The position numbers and the translations under genes were made by a program. Below the pieces are notes generated by a model that saw nothing but the letters and a program-made list of their open reading frames with translations, had not been told where the DNA came from and made no database searches. From Actinomycetota bacterium (GTDB taxonomy: Bacteria > Actinomycetota > Thermoleophilia > Gaiellales > Gaiellaceae), in NCBI GenBank assembly GCA_013811645.1, contig JACCUU010000079.1, positions 1 to 5,400 of the forward strand: a stretch of 5,400 nt of DNA. Direction: 5' to 3'. Shown one piece after another: positions 1 through 5,145 of the stretch (positions are counted from its first letter, which is position 1; every line of letters begins with the position of its first letter).

Positions 1-311
1 CGGACGAGGACGACCGAGGTCGCGCTCTCCGGGGTCACCGCAACCGACCGGACCTGACCGAAGGGCAACCTCGTCACGAGCTGGATCGAGTCGATGGCGC
101 CCTCGGAGGAGACGCAGAGCCGGGGCAGGATCCGCAGCCGGTCGTGGTTCCGCGCGTACTCGATGGAGGGGATCGGTGCAATGTCGATGTCCCCGTCGAG
201 CAGCATCCGGTTGAGCTCGGTTGGGACGCCGACGACCTCCTCCACCTCGGCCTCGAGGCCGTAGAAGACCGGCGCCATGTTCACGTAGCTGATGCGGCCG
301 AGACGGATCAT
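1..311 (-). CDS. mqnA: Chorismate dehydratase MqnA, 5' part (cut by left edge)
   Basis: This is the first 103 codons of a gene that runs off the left edge. MqnA dehydrates chorismate to 3-[(1-carboxyvinyl)oxy]benzoate, the entry step of the futalosine route to menaquinone, in the cytoplasm. The N-terminus reads MIRLGRISYVNMAPVFYGL, the family's usual opening (R-I-x-Y-x-N-x-x-P-v-f). It is followed by ELNRMLLDGDIDIAPIPSIEYA near residues 34-55, then a serine-rich stretch (VSSEGAIDSIQL) and TPESATSVVL near residues 92-101, all typical of this periplasmic-binding-protein-like fold. The ATG overlaps the TGA of the preceding small membrane protein gene as ATGA, and GAGG lies 6 bases upstream, so the start is well supported. 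Its place in one run with mqnE, menG and a polyprenyl synthase gene agrees with the call. The C-terminal half cannot be checked. Confidence 0.9.
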   Translation of the reverse strand, partial: MIRLGRISYVNMAPVFYGLEAEVEEVVGVPTELNRMLLDGDIDIAPIPSIEYARNHDRLRILPRLCVSSEGAIDSIQLVTRLPFGQVRSVAVTPESATSVVLV

Positions 312-565
312 CGGCGTCCTCTGAGGCGGCGCGAGAGCCAGGTCGCGAGGGCGAGAGCGACGAGCCCTCCCCAGACGACGATCGCAACGGGCGAGACGTC
401 CACAGCCGTGTCGTCCGAGGCAAAGTAGCCGCCTGCCGTGAAGAGAGCGGAGGCGATCAGGATCAGAGCGGCAAGGACGCCGAGCCCGTACACGATCCAG
501 ACGAGGACGGGAGTCCGGCGGGTGGGCTCCCTCGGAGCCGGCCGCGACTTGGCGACGCGGCTCAC
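308..565 (-). CDS. Small two-helix membrane protein, unknown function
   Basis: I do not recognise this 85-residue protein. It has a basic N-terminal tail (MSRVAKSRPAPREPTRRTP), a first hydrophobic segment at about residues 20-42, a short loop with acidic residues (SDDTAVDVSP, 50-59), a second hydrophobic segment at about 60-77, and a very basic end (LSRRLRGRR). By the positive-inside rule both ends should face the cytoplasm. I chose the GTG at 563-565 because it overlaps the TGA of the VOC gene as GTGA and has GGAGG 5 bases upstream. A GTG four codons earlier (575-577) is possible, but it lies inside that ribosome-binding sequence. The gene also overlaps mqnA by ATGA, so it is tightly embedded in the menaquinone gene run. 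A role linked to the membrane-bound late steps is only a guess. It resembles no catalytic family that I can see. Confidence 0.75.
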   Translation of the reverse strand: MSRVAKSRPAPREPTRRTPVLVWIVYGLGVLAALILIASALFTAGGYFASDDTAVDVSPVAIVVWGGLVALALATWLSRRLRGRR

Positions 566-978
566 GCAGACCTCCACTGGAAGAACGTGACGAGGTTGCC
601 GTCGAGATCGAGCGTTGCGAACTCACGAGTTCCGAAGTCTGTGTCGTCCGCTCCGTCTCGCGAAACCGGGTGGAGGACGTCCCGCTGTCGAAGCTCTTCG
701 AAGAGCTCGTCGACGCCGTCCACGAGGACGCGGAAGCTTGCCGTCCCCGCGATGAACGACTCCGCTCCGGAGCGGACGGGCGTCTCGAGCATGTCGCGCT
801 CGTTCCAGCTCTCGTCACTCGCCTCCCACAGGTGCACGACGGCCTCGTCACGACGAAGGACGGCGAAGCCCTGGTCCTGGTGAACGACGTCGAAGCCGAG
901 TCGATCGCGGTAGAAGCCAACCCCGGCGGAGACGTCCCGCATCGGCATGGCCGGAATGGTCTGGCTCAGGCTCACCAT
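562..978 (-). CDS. VOC-superfamily (glyoxalase/bleomycin-resistance fold) protein
   Basis: A 138-residue protein with the paired beta-alpha-beta-beta-beta layout of the vicinal-oxygen-chelate superfamily. Residues 8-32 (IPAMPMRDVSAGVGFYRDRL and onward) form the first strand and helix of module one, with AVVHLWEA near 46-53. Module two starts near residue 80 (ASFRVLVDGVDELFEELRQR) and ends with FGTREFATLDLDGNLVTFFQ (115-134), the usual closing strands. The pattern is closest to the bleomycin-resistance-like subgroup, whose members often bind ligands without a metal. No clear full metal-ligand set can be assigned. The ATG at 976-978 overlaps the mqnE stop as ATGGTGA; the next codon, GTG, would make a GTGA overlap and is an alternative start. 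Its substrate is unknown. Being locked between mqnE and mqnA suggests a link to menaquinone or quinone chemistry, but VOC genes also occur as unrelated passengers. Confidence 0.85.
   Translation of the reverse strand: MVSLSQTIPAMPMRDVSAGVGFYRDRLGFDVVHQDQGFAVLRRDEAVVHLWEASDESWNERDMLETPVRSGAESFIAGTASFRVLVDGVDELFEELRQRDVLHPVSRDGADDTDFGTREFATLDLDGNLVTFFQWRSA
571..575 (-). promoter_or_regulatory. Ribosome-binding site deciding the GTG start of the small membrane protein
   Basis: Read on the minus strand this is GGAGG, 5 bases before the GTG at 563-565. It lies inside the final codons of the VOC gene. It favours that GTG over the in-frame GTG at 575-577, which partly overlaps the GGAGG itself. Confidence 0.65.
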
Positions 979-2075
979 CGCCGGAGCTCTTCGTAGAGCG
1001 TGTCCCGCTGCACCGGGATCCGGCCGGCCTCACGCACGAAGCGAACGAGCTCCTCGACCTTCTGCTCGGTCTCGGTGACCGCGCCCGCAGCATGGAAGAT
1101 CTCCTCGCGTACCACCGTTCCCTGCACGTCGTTCGCGCCGAAGTGGAGTGCGACCGCGGCCAGCGGCATGCCCATCATGATCCAGTAGGCCTTGATGTTC
1201 GGGACGTTGTCGAGCATGAGGCGAGCGACCGCGAGCATCTTCAGGTCGTCGGAGCCCGTGGTGTGCCGCCAGCCGCGCCGCTCGAAGACCGTGTTCTCGG
1301 GGTGGAACGCGAGCGGAATGAACGCCAGGAAGCCGCCCGTCTTGTCCTGCTGGTCGCGCAGCCGGATGAAGTGATCCACCCGCTCCTCGTACGTCTCGAC
1401 GTGCCCGTAGAGCATGGTGCAGTGAGTCGGAATGCCGAGTGAGTGCGCCGTGTCGTGGACGTGGAACCAGATGTCCGGGTGCTCCTTGCCCGGGGCGACG
1501 AGACGACGCACGCGATCGGCGAACACCTCCGCTCCGCCGCCGGGGAGCGACCCGAGGCCCGCGTCCTTGAGCTCGCGCAGTACCTCCTCGTGCGTGAGGC
1601 CGGAGAGCGTGGTCATGTGGTGGATCTCGGAGGCCGTGTAGCACTTCAGGTGCACGTCGGGGAGCGCGTCGTGAAGCGAAGCGATCGTGCCTCTGTAGAA
1701 CTCGAAGTCGACGTGCGGATTCTCGCCGTTGACCATGTGGATCTCGGTGAAGCCGGTGGCCTCGCGCTGGTGGAGAACATCTTCGACGAGCTCCTCCGCG
1801 GTGATCGTGTACGCCTGAGCCTGCTTCTGCGTCGCCGCGAAGGCGCAGAACTTGCACTTCACCCGGCAGACATTCGTCTGGTTCAGATACAGGTTCTGGA
1901 CGAAGAAGACCTCGTCCGTCCCTCCACGCACGCGGCGGGCCAGGTCTGCGAGCTCGCCGAGAGCGAGCAGGTCGTCCGACTCGAGAAGCGCGAGCCCGTC
2001 CTCGAAGCCGAGCCGTTCGCCGGACTCGATCTTCCCGCGGATCGGCTCCAGTCTGGTCAGGTCGACGACAGCCAA
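972..2075 (-). CDS. mqnE: Aminofutalosine synthase MqnE (radical SAM)
   Basis: MqnE joins the MqnA product to the adenosyl group of S-adenosylmethionine, giving 6-amino-6-deoxyfutalosine, the second step of the futalosine menaquinone pathway. The 367 residues match the family length. C70, C74 and C77 form the CxxxCxxC [4Fe-4S] motif inside NQTNVCRVKCKFCAFA. GSLPGGGAEVF (175-185) and GMPLAAVALHFGANDVQGTV (302-321), with IFHAAGA and the end RIPVQRDTLYEEL, separate it from MqnC, whose C-terminal part is different. The start is TTG at 2073-2075, three bases after the stop of the polyprenyl synthase gene, with GGGAG 9 bases upstream; no better in-frame start is nearby. One oddity is that the usual G-L-H-P motif of MqnE reads NGENP (116-120). 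The preceding genes supply the side chain and methyl group, and mqnA follows two genes later. Confidence 0.93.
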   Translation of the reverse strand: MAVVDLTRLEPIRGKIESGERLGFEDGLALLESDDLLALGELADLARRVRGGTDEVFFVQNLYLNQTNVCRVKCKFCAFAATQKQAQAYTITAEELVEDVLHQREATGFTEIHMVNGENPHVDFEFYRGTIASLHDALPDVHLKCYTASEIHHMTTLSGLTHEEVLRELKDAGLGSLPGGGAEVFADRVRRLVAPGKEHPDIWFHVHDTAHSLGIPTHCTMLYGHVETYEERVDHFIRLRDQQDKTGGFLAFIPLAFHPENTVFERRGWRHTTGSDDLKMLAVARLMLDNVPNIKAYWIMMGMPLAAVALHFGANDVQGTVVREEIFHAAGAVTETEQKVEELVRFVREAGRIPVQRDTLYEELRRW

Positions 2076-2078
2076 TTT

Positions 2079-2969
2079 TCACCGCTCCCGGTCGATGACG
2101 ATGTGCGTGAGTGCCTCCAGATCGGGCTCGTCCCGCAGGAACTCCCTCGCCTTCCTAGCGTAGTCCAAGGCCATCGCCCTGGACCGGTCGAGCGCGCTCG
2201 TCGCAGCGACGCGAACCAACGCACCCTCGAGCGGACCGCCCTCCAGCGCGCGGCGCACGACGTCGTCTTCCCGGGCGGCAAGGATGAGCGGCAAGGTCGG
2301 GACGCCTTCGCGGAGATCGGCGCCCGGGATCTTCCCCGTCTCGATCGTGTCGCCGACGCAGTCGAGGATGTCGTCCGCGATCTGGAACGCGATCCCGAGC
2401 GCGAGCCCGAACTCCCCGAGCCGCGCATCACGCGAGCCGAGGAGGCACGACGCCTCGAAGAGCTTTCCGGTCTTCAGCGAGATCCGCTCGAGATAGGCGT
2501 CGATCGGCGTCGAGGGATCGTGCGCCTGCCCCTGCTGCATCGCCTCGCCGCGCGCGATCGCAAGGCACGCGCGCGCGAGGATGTCGACTCCTTGGAGATC
2601 GCCGGCTCCCGCGAGCTCGGCGAACGCGCGCGAGAAGAGATAGTCGCCTCCCGCCCGCGCCCCGAGCTCACCGTGCTCGTGCCACGCCGAGGAGTGCCCG
2701 CGCCGGAGCTCCGCACCGTCGATCACGTCGTCGTGGACGAGCGTCGCCACGTGGGCGAGCTCCACCGCGACACCGCAGCGAAGCGCGCGCTCGCGCTCCG
2801 GCGACGTCAGGTGGACGAGCAGTGGCCGCAAGCGCTTGCCGCCCGACGCGACAGCGGTTCGGCCAACGGCCGCCACGATCCCCGGATACCGCTCGACCGC
2901 GAGCTCGAGCCGCTGCTCGAGCTCCTCGAGGTACGGCCTTGCCTCCTGCAGAAGAGCCTGCGTGCTCAC
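2079..2969 (-). CDS. Long-chain trans-polyprenyl diphosphate synthase
   Basis: This enzyme extends an allylic diphosphate with isopentenyl diphosphate units to make the menaquinone side chain. The 296 residues carry the full set of polyprenyl synthetase motifs: GGKRLRP (43-49), first Asp-rich motif DDVID (80-84) followed by the RRG signature, KTGKL (166-170), second Asp-rich motif DDILD (199-203) in FQIADDILD, then GADLREGVPTLP. Alanine (A75) at the fifth position before the first DD is a small residue, as in long-chain hexa- to octaprenyl enzymes, whereas short-chain farnesyl or geranylgeranyl synthases usually have bulky residues there. Exact chain length cannot be read. The GTG at 2967-2969 overlaps the menG stop as GTGA; there is no clear ribosome-binding site, so translation probably depends on coupling. 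The same frame stays open far upstream, but that part lies within menG and is not coding. Possible names are hepT, ispB or grcC. Confidence 0.92.
   Translation of the reverse strand: MSTQALLQEARPYLEELEQRLELAVERYPGIVAAVGRTAVASGGKRLRPLLVHLTSPERERALRCGVAVELAHVATLVHDDVIDGAELRRGHSSAWHEHGELGARAGGDYLFSRAFAELAGAGDLQGVDILARACLAIARGEAMQQGQAHDPSTPIDAYLERISLKTGKLFEASCLLGSRDARLGEFGLALGIAFQIADDILDCVGDTIETGKIPGADLREGVPTLPLILAAREDDVVRRALEGGPLEGALVRVAATSALDRSRAMALDYARKAREFLRDEPDLEALTHIVIDRER
2085..2089 (-). promoter_or_regulatory. Ribosome-binding site deciding the TTG start of mqnE
   Basis: Read on the minus strand this is GGGAG, 9 bases before the TTG at 2073-2075. It lies within the last codons of the polyprenyl synthase gene. 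It is the main support for accepting a TTG start here, together with the 3-base spacing from the preceding stop codon and the natural N-terminal length of the protein. Confidence 0.6.
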
Positions 2970-3652
2970 GCTAAACGCACCGCCGTGTGCAGGGCCACGC
3001 TCCCTCCGCCGAGCAGGCGATAGCGCACGTCCTCGAATCCCGCGGACACGAAGAGTTGAGCGAGATCTCCGGGCCCGGGAAAGCGTCGGACGCTCGCGGG
3101 GAGGTAGGTGTAGGCCTTCCCGCCCGGAAGCACCTTGCCGGCGAACGGCACGAGGACGTCGAACCACAGCCGGAAGAACGGACGTAAGACTCCACGCGGG
3201 CGCGTGATCTCGAGCACGGCGACCCTGCCGCGCGGACGAAGCACTCGATGGAGCTCGCGCAGGCCAGCTTCGAGGTCGTCGAGGTTGCGCACGCCGAATC
3301 CGACGGTCACCACGTCGAAGTCCCCGTCGGAGAAAGGCAGCGCGAGCGCGTCCCCCTGAACCCATTCGATCGTCCCCGACTTGCGCCGTGCCCGCTCGAG
3401 CATCCGCGCGGAGAAGTCGAGGCCGACCACCTTCCCGCCACGGCGCTCGGCTTCGATGGCGAGATCTCCCGTGCCACAGCAGGCATCGAGCACCCGATCT
3501 CCCGGCCATACGACCTTGCGGACCGCAAGGCGGCGCCAGCGTCTGTCGAGACCTGCAGTCATCGCCCGATTCATCACGTCGTAGACCGGGGCGATGCGGT
3601 CGAACATCCCGCGCACCTCGTCGGACGGCAGCCGCCCCGTCTCGTGACTCAC
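2966..3652 (-). CDS. menG: Demethylmenaquinone C-methyltransferase MenG/UbiE
   Basis: MenG transfers a methyl group from S-adenosylmethionine to demethylmenaquinone, the last step of menaquinone synthesis, at the inner face of the membrane. The 228 residues show the family hallmarks: MFDRIAPVYDVMNRAMTAGLD (16-36), SAM-binding motif I VLDACCGTGDLA (54-65), acidic residue D79 in VGLDFSARML, VTVGFGVRNLDDLEAGL (115-131) and RVLRPRGRVAVLE (136-148). Because the pathway here is the futalosine one, menaquinone rather than ubiquinone is the likely product. The GTG at 3650-3652 overlaps the ubiX stop as GTGA, with a weak GGGG 6 bases upstream. The frame continues open upstream inside ubiX, but the homology starts at this GTG. 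It also overlaps the polyprenyl synthase gene by GTGA. Confidence 0.94.
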   Translation of the reverse strand: MSHETGRLPSDEVRGMFDRIAPVYDVMNRAMTAGLDRRWRRLAVRKVVWPGDRVLDACCGTGDLAIEAERRGGKVVGLDFSARMLERARRKSGTIEWVQGDALALPFSDGDFDVVTVGFGVRNLDDLEAGLRELHRVLRPRGRVAVLEITRPRGVLRPFFRLWFDVLVPFAGKVLPGGKAYTYLPASVRRFPGPGDLAQLFVSAGFEDVRYRLLGGGSVALHTAVRLA

Positions 3653-4239
3653 GACTCGCCCCAGCGCTTCGCGAGAACGTTTTCGATCCCGAGCTGGTCG
3701 AGGCAGCGCGCCACGAGGAAGTCCACGAGATCGTCGATCGTCTCGGGAGCGTGGTAGAAGCCCGGCGCGGCGAAGAGGATGACGGCGCCGGCCTCGTTCA
3801 GGGTGGCGAGCCCGCGCAGGTGGATCGAGGAGAGTGGCGTCTCGCGCGGGACGAGCACGAGCGTGCGGCGCTCCTTCAGAGCTACCGACGCGGCTCGGTG
3901 GATGAGGTTCTGCATCGCGCCCGAGGCGAGCGTTCCCACGGTCGCCATGGAGCAGGGGCACACCACGTAACCGTCGACCCTCGCCGAGCCGCTCGCATAG
4001 GGGCTCTTGAAGTCGCTCTCGCCGTAGACGGTCACGTTCGATCCCGCAGCTCCGACGAAGCGCTCGAGCACTTCCTCCCGCGTGATGGAAGGATCGCGGT
4101 AGAGCTCGGTCGCGATGACCTCGATGCCGGAGCGCGACGCGGAGAGCCCGACCTCGCAGTCAGCAGCGACGAGTGCGCGGAGCAACCGCTCGGCGTACGG
4201 AGCGCCGGAGGCGCCAGTCACGCCGAGGAAAATGCGCAC
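3649..4239 (-). CDS. ubiX: Flavin prenyltransferase, UbiX type (MqnM-like)
   Basis: UbiX-type enzymes attach a dimethylallyl group to FMN, making the prenylated flavin used by UbiD-type decarboxylases. In futalosine pathways the partner removes the carboxyl group of the naphthoate intermediate. The 196 residues match the family: MRIFLGVTGASGAPYAERLL at the N-terminus binds flavin, VVCPCSMATVGTLASG (92-107) and NLIHRAASVALKERR (111-125) are core motifs, TLVLVPRETPLS (126-137) is the flavin/phosphate-binding stretch and AAPGFYH (157-163) is the usual closing motif. The GTG at 4237-4239 is set by the N-terminal homology, although no good ribosome-binding site precedes it. It starts a run of overlapping menaquinone genes and follows the bc-complex genes after a short structured gap. 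No UbiD-type gene is in the window, so the decarboxylase partner must lie elsewhere. The name mqnM would apply if it is dedicated to this pathway. Confidence 0.92.
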   Translation of the reverse strand: MRIFLGVTGASGAPYAERLLRALVAADCEVGLSASRSGIEVIATELYRDPSITREEVLERFVGAAGSNVTVYGESDFKSPYASGSARVDGYVVCPCSMATVGTLASGAMQNLIHRAASVALKERRTLVLVPRETPLSSIHLRGLATLNEAGAVILFAAPGFYHAPETIDDLVDFLVARCLDQLGIENVLAKRWGES

Positions 4240-4242
4240 GAT

Positions 4243-4281
4243 TCAAGGGTATCCGGGCCTTACCGGACGAGGGCGAGGCAT
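4243..4281 (-). other. Possible 12-codon leader ORF before ubiX
   Basis: An ATG lies in the loop of the hairpin (4279-4281), with AGGGG 6 bases upstream overlapping the qcrC stop. It opens MPRPRPVRPGYP and then a TGA that ends 3 bases before the ubiX GTG. ubiX has no clear ribosome-binding site, so ribosomes finishing this small ORF could restart there. The peptide is proline- and arginine-rich. Small ORFs arise easily by chance in GC-rich DNA, so this is a weak call. Confidence 0.25.
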
Positions 4282-4290
4282 GGCTCGCCC
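4271..4290 (-). promoter_or_regulatory. Hairpin directly after the qcrC stop codon
   Basis: A perfect 7-base-pair inverted repeat (GGGCGAG / CTCGCCC) encloses a 6-base loop and begins on the base after the qcrC TAG. No T-run follows, so it does not look like a standard intrinsic terminator. It could partly terminate, stabilise the 3' end of the qcr message, or mask a start codon in its loop. A second, weaker 5-base-pair hairpin (TCCGG / CCGGA, 4252-4267) follows it. Function is inferred from position only. Confidence 0.5.
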
Positions 4291-5145
4291 CTACCGCGAG
4301 TCAGAATCCGACTCTCCGCCTTTCGACGCCTCGAGGAACGCGCCGAGCGCGGCGAGGTTCTCCTCCCCGAGGTACGAGTAGGAGCCCATCACGTTGTTCC
4401 CGAACCGCGACGGGTTGGCGAGGTACTGCACGAAGTACTCGGCGTCGTTGGTCTGCCCGATCTCCGAGAGATCGGGGGCGCCGAGCGCGCCCGCGCCGAA
4501 ACCGAGGTAGATGTGGCACTGCAGGCACCCGGCCTGGGCGAAGAGCGTCGCGCCTGCTTCCGCTTGCTCGTCGCCTGCGAAGCCCTGCTCTTCTGCCCAC
4601 TCCTTCGGGACGCCGTCGGCGATCAGCGTCGAGCCGAGTGATTCTTCCGCGGTCGCCCCCTTGTAGGTCAGCACTCCCATCGAGAGGACGGTCAGAAGCG
4701 CAGCGACCATCGCCACCGGCCGCCGGGACGGACGCCGCTCACGCCGCCGGTCGTAGAACGGAAGGCCGAGAAGCAGGACGAGGAGGACCGTCGGGATCCC
4801 GACGGTCGCGACGACGACCGTCTCCGGCCACTCGAAGATCCGCAGAAGGTAGAAGAGGAAGTAGAAGTACCAGTCGGGGCGCGGGATGAAGTCCGTTGTC
4901 CCGGGCTCGGCAGGTGCGGCGTACAACGGTCCGAGAATCCCTGGCTCGAGACCCTCGCCTTCCGGCGAGTCGCCTGCCCCGTAGTACCAGATGACGGCGA
5001 GTCCGATGATCACGCCGACGACGACGAAGCCCATGACGGTGTCGTGCAGCATCGCCCGCGGGAAGAAGGCCTTGCCCTCCTTCTTGACGTCGTCCTTGTA
5101 GCGCGCGAACCACTCGCGGTTCTGCTCGCCGAGCCCCTTTGCCAT
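4291..5145 (-). CDS. qcrC: Menaquinol:cytochrome c reductase, subunit IV-cytochrome c fusion (QcrC type)
   Basis: A 284-residue subunit of a bc-type quinol oxidase-side complex that passes electrons from menaquinol to cytochrome c. The N-terminal part resembles subunit IV of the b6f complex: membrane helices at about residues 36-55, 109-130 and 143-162, with PDWYFYFLFYLLRIFEWP (90-107) carrying PDWY, the equivalent of the quinol-site PEWY motif. The C-terminal part (about 194-275) is a single-haem cytochrome c with C207-L-Q-C210-H211; M253 in NNVMGSY is the likely second haem ligand. The third helix would place the cytochrome domain outside the membrane. This fused layout is the one known from Bacillus QcrC. 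The ATG at 5143-5145 overlaps the qcrB TAA as TAATG, with GGGA 6 bases upstream. A Rieske protein gene (qcrA) is not in the window and would be expected before qcrB. Confidence 0.93.
   Translation of the reverse strand: MAKGLGEQNREWFARYKDDVKKEGKAFFPRAMLHDTVMGFVVVGVIIGLAVIWYYGAGDSPEGEGLEPGILGPLYAAPAEPGTTDFIPRPDWYFYFLFYLLRIFEWPETVVVATVGIPTVLLVLLLGLPFYDRRRERRPSRRPVAMVAALLTVLSMGVLTYKGATAEESLGSTLIADGVPKEWAEEQGFAGDEQAEAGATLFAQAGCLQCHIYLGFGAGALGAPDLSEIGQTNDAEYFVQYLANPSRFGNNVMGSYSYLGEENLAALGAFLEASKGGESDSDSR

Noticed and set aside
972..2075. Identification as MqnC (dehypoxanthine futalosine cyclase)
   Set aside because: The N-terminal cluster motif is shared and the NGENP motif is somewhat MqnC-like, but GMPLAAVALHFGANDVQGTV, GGGAEVF and RIPVQRDTLY are MqnE signatures.
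1030..2082. Minus-strand open frame of 350 codons overlapping mqnE in another frame
   Set aside because: It shares the strand of mqnE but is shifted in frame. Its product is almost all R, G, A, P and D, while the mqnE frame has complete radical SAM motifs.
1443..3023. Plus-strand open frame of 526 codons
   Set aside because: It lies antisense to mqnE and the polyprenyl synthase gene, both of which have clear family motifs. Its translation is low-complexity (rich in R, E, L, A) with no recognisable domain, as expected for an open mirror frame in GC-rich DNA.
2970..3509. N-terminal extension of the polyprenyl synthase to 476 residues
   Set aside because: The extra 180 codons lie inside menG in another frame and have no similarity to the family. 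The GTGA start at 2969 gives the normal length.
3653..3961. N-terminal extension of MenG to 331 residues
   Set aside because: The added part is a shadow of ubiX. MenG homology and normal length begin at the GTG at 3652.
4252..4290. Intrinsic (Rho-independent) terminator after qcrC
   Set aside because: The hairpins are present, but no run of T follows either one on the minus strand, so I record a regulatory hairpin and not a terminator.
3388..4641. Plus-strand open frame of 417 codons
   Set aside because: It is antisense to menG, ubiX and the end of qcrC and crosses three genes. The translation is arginine-rich without motifs, so it is a composition artefact.
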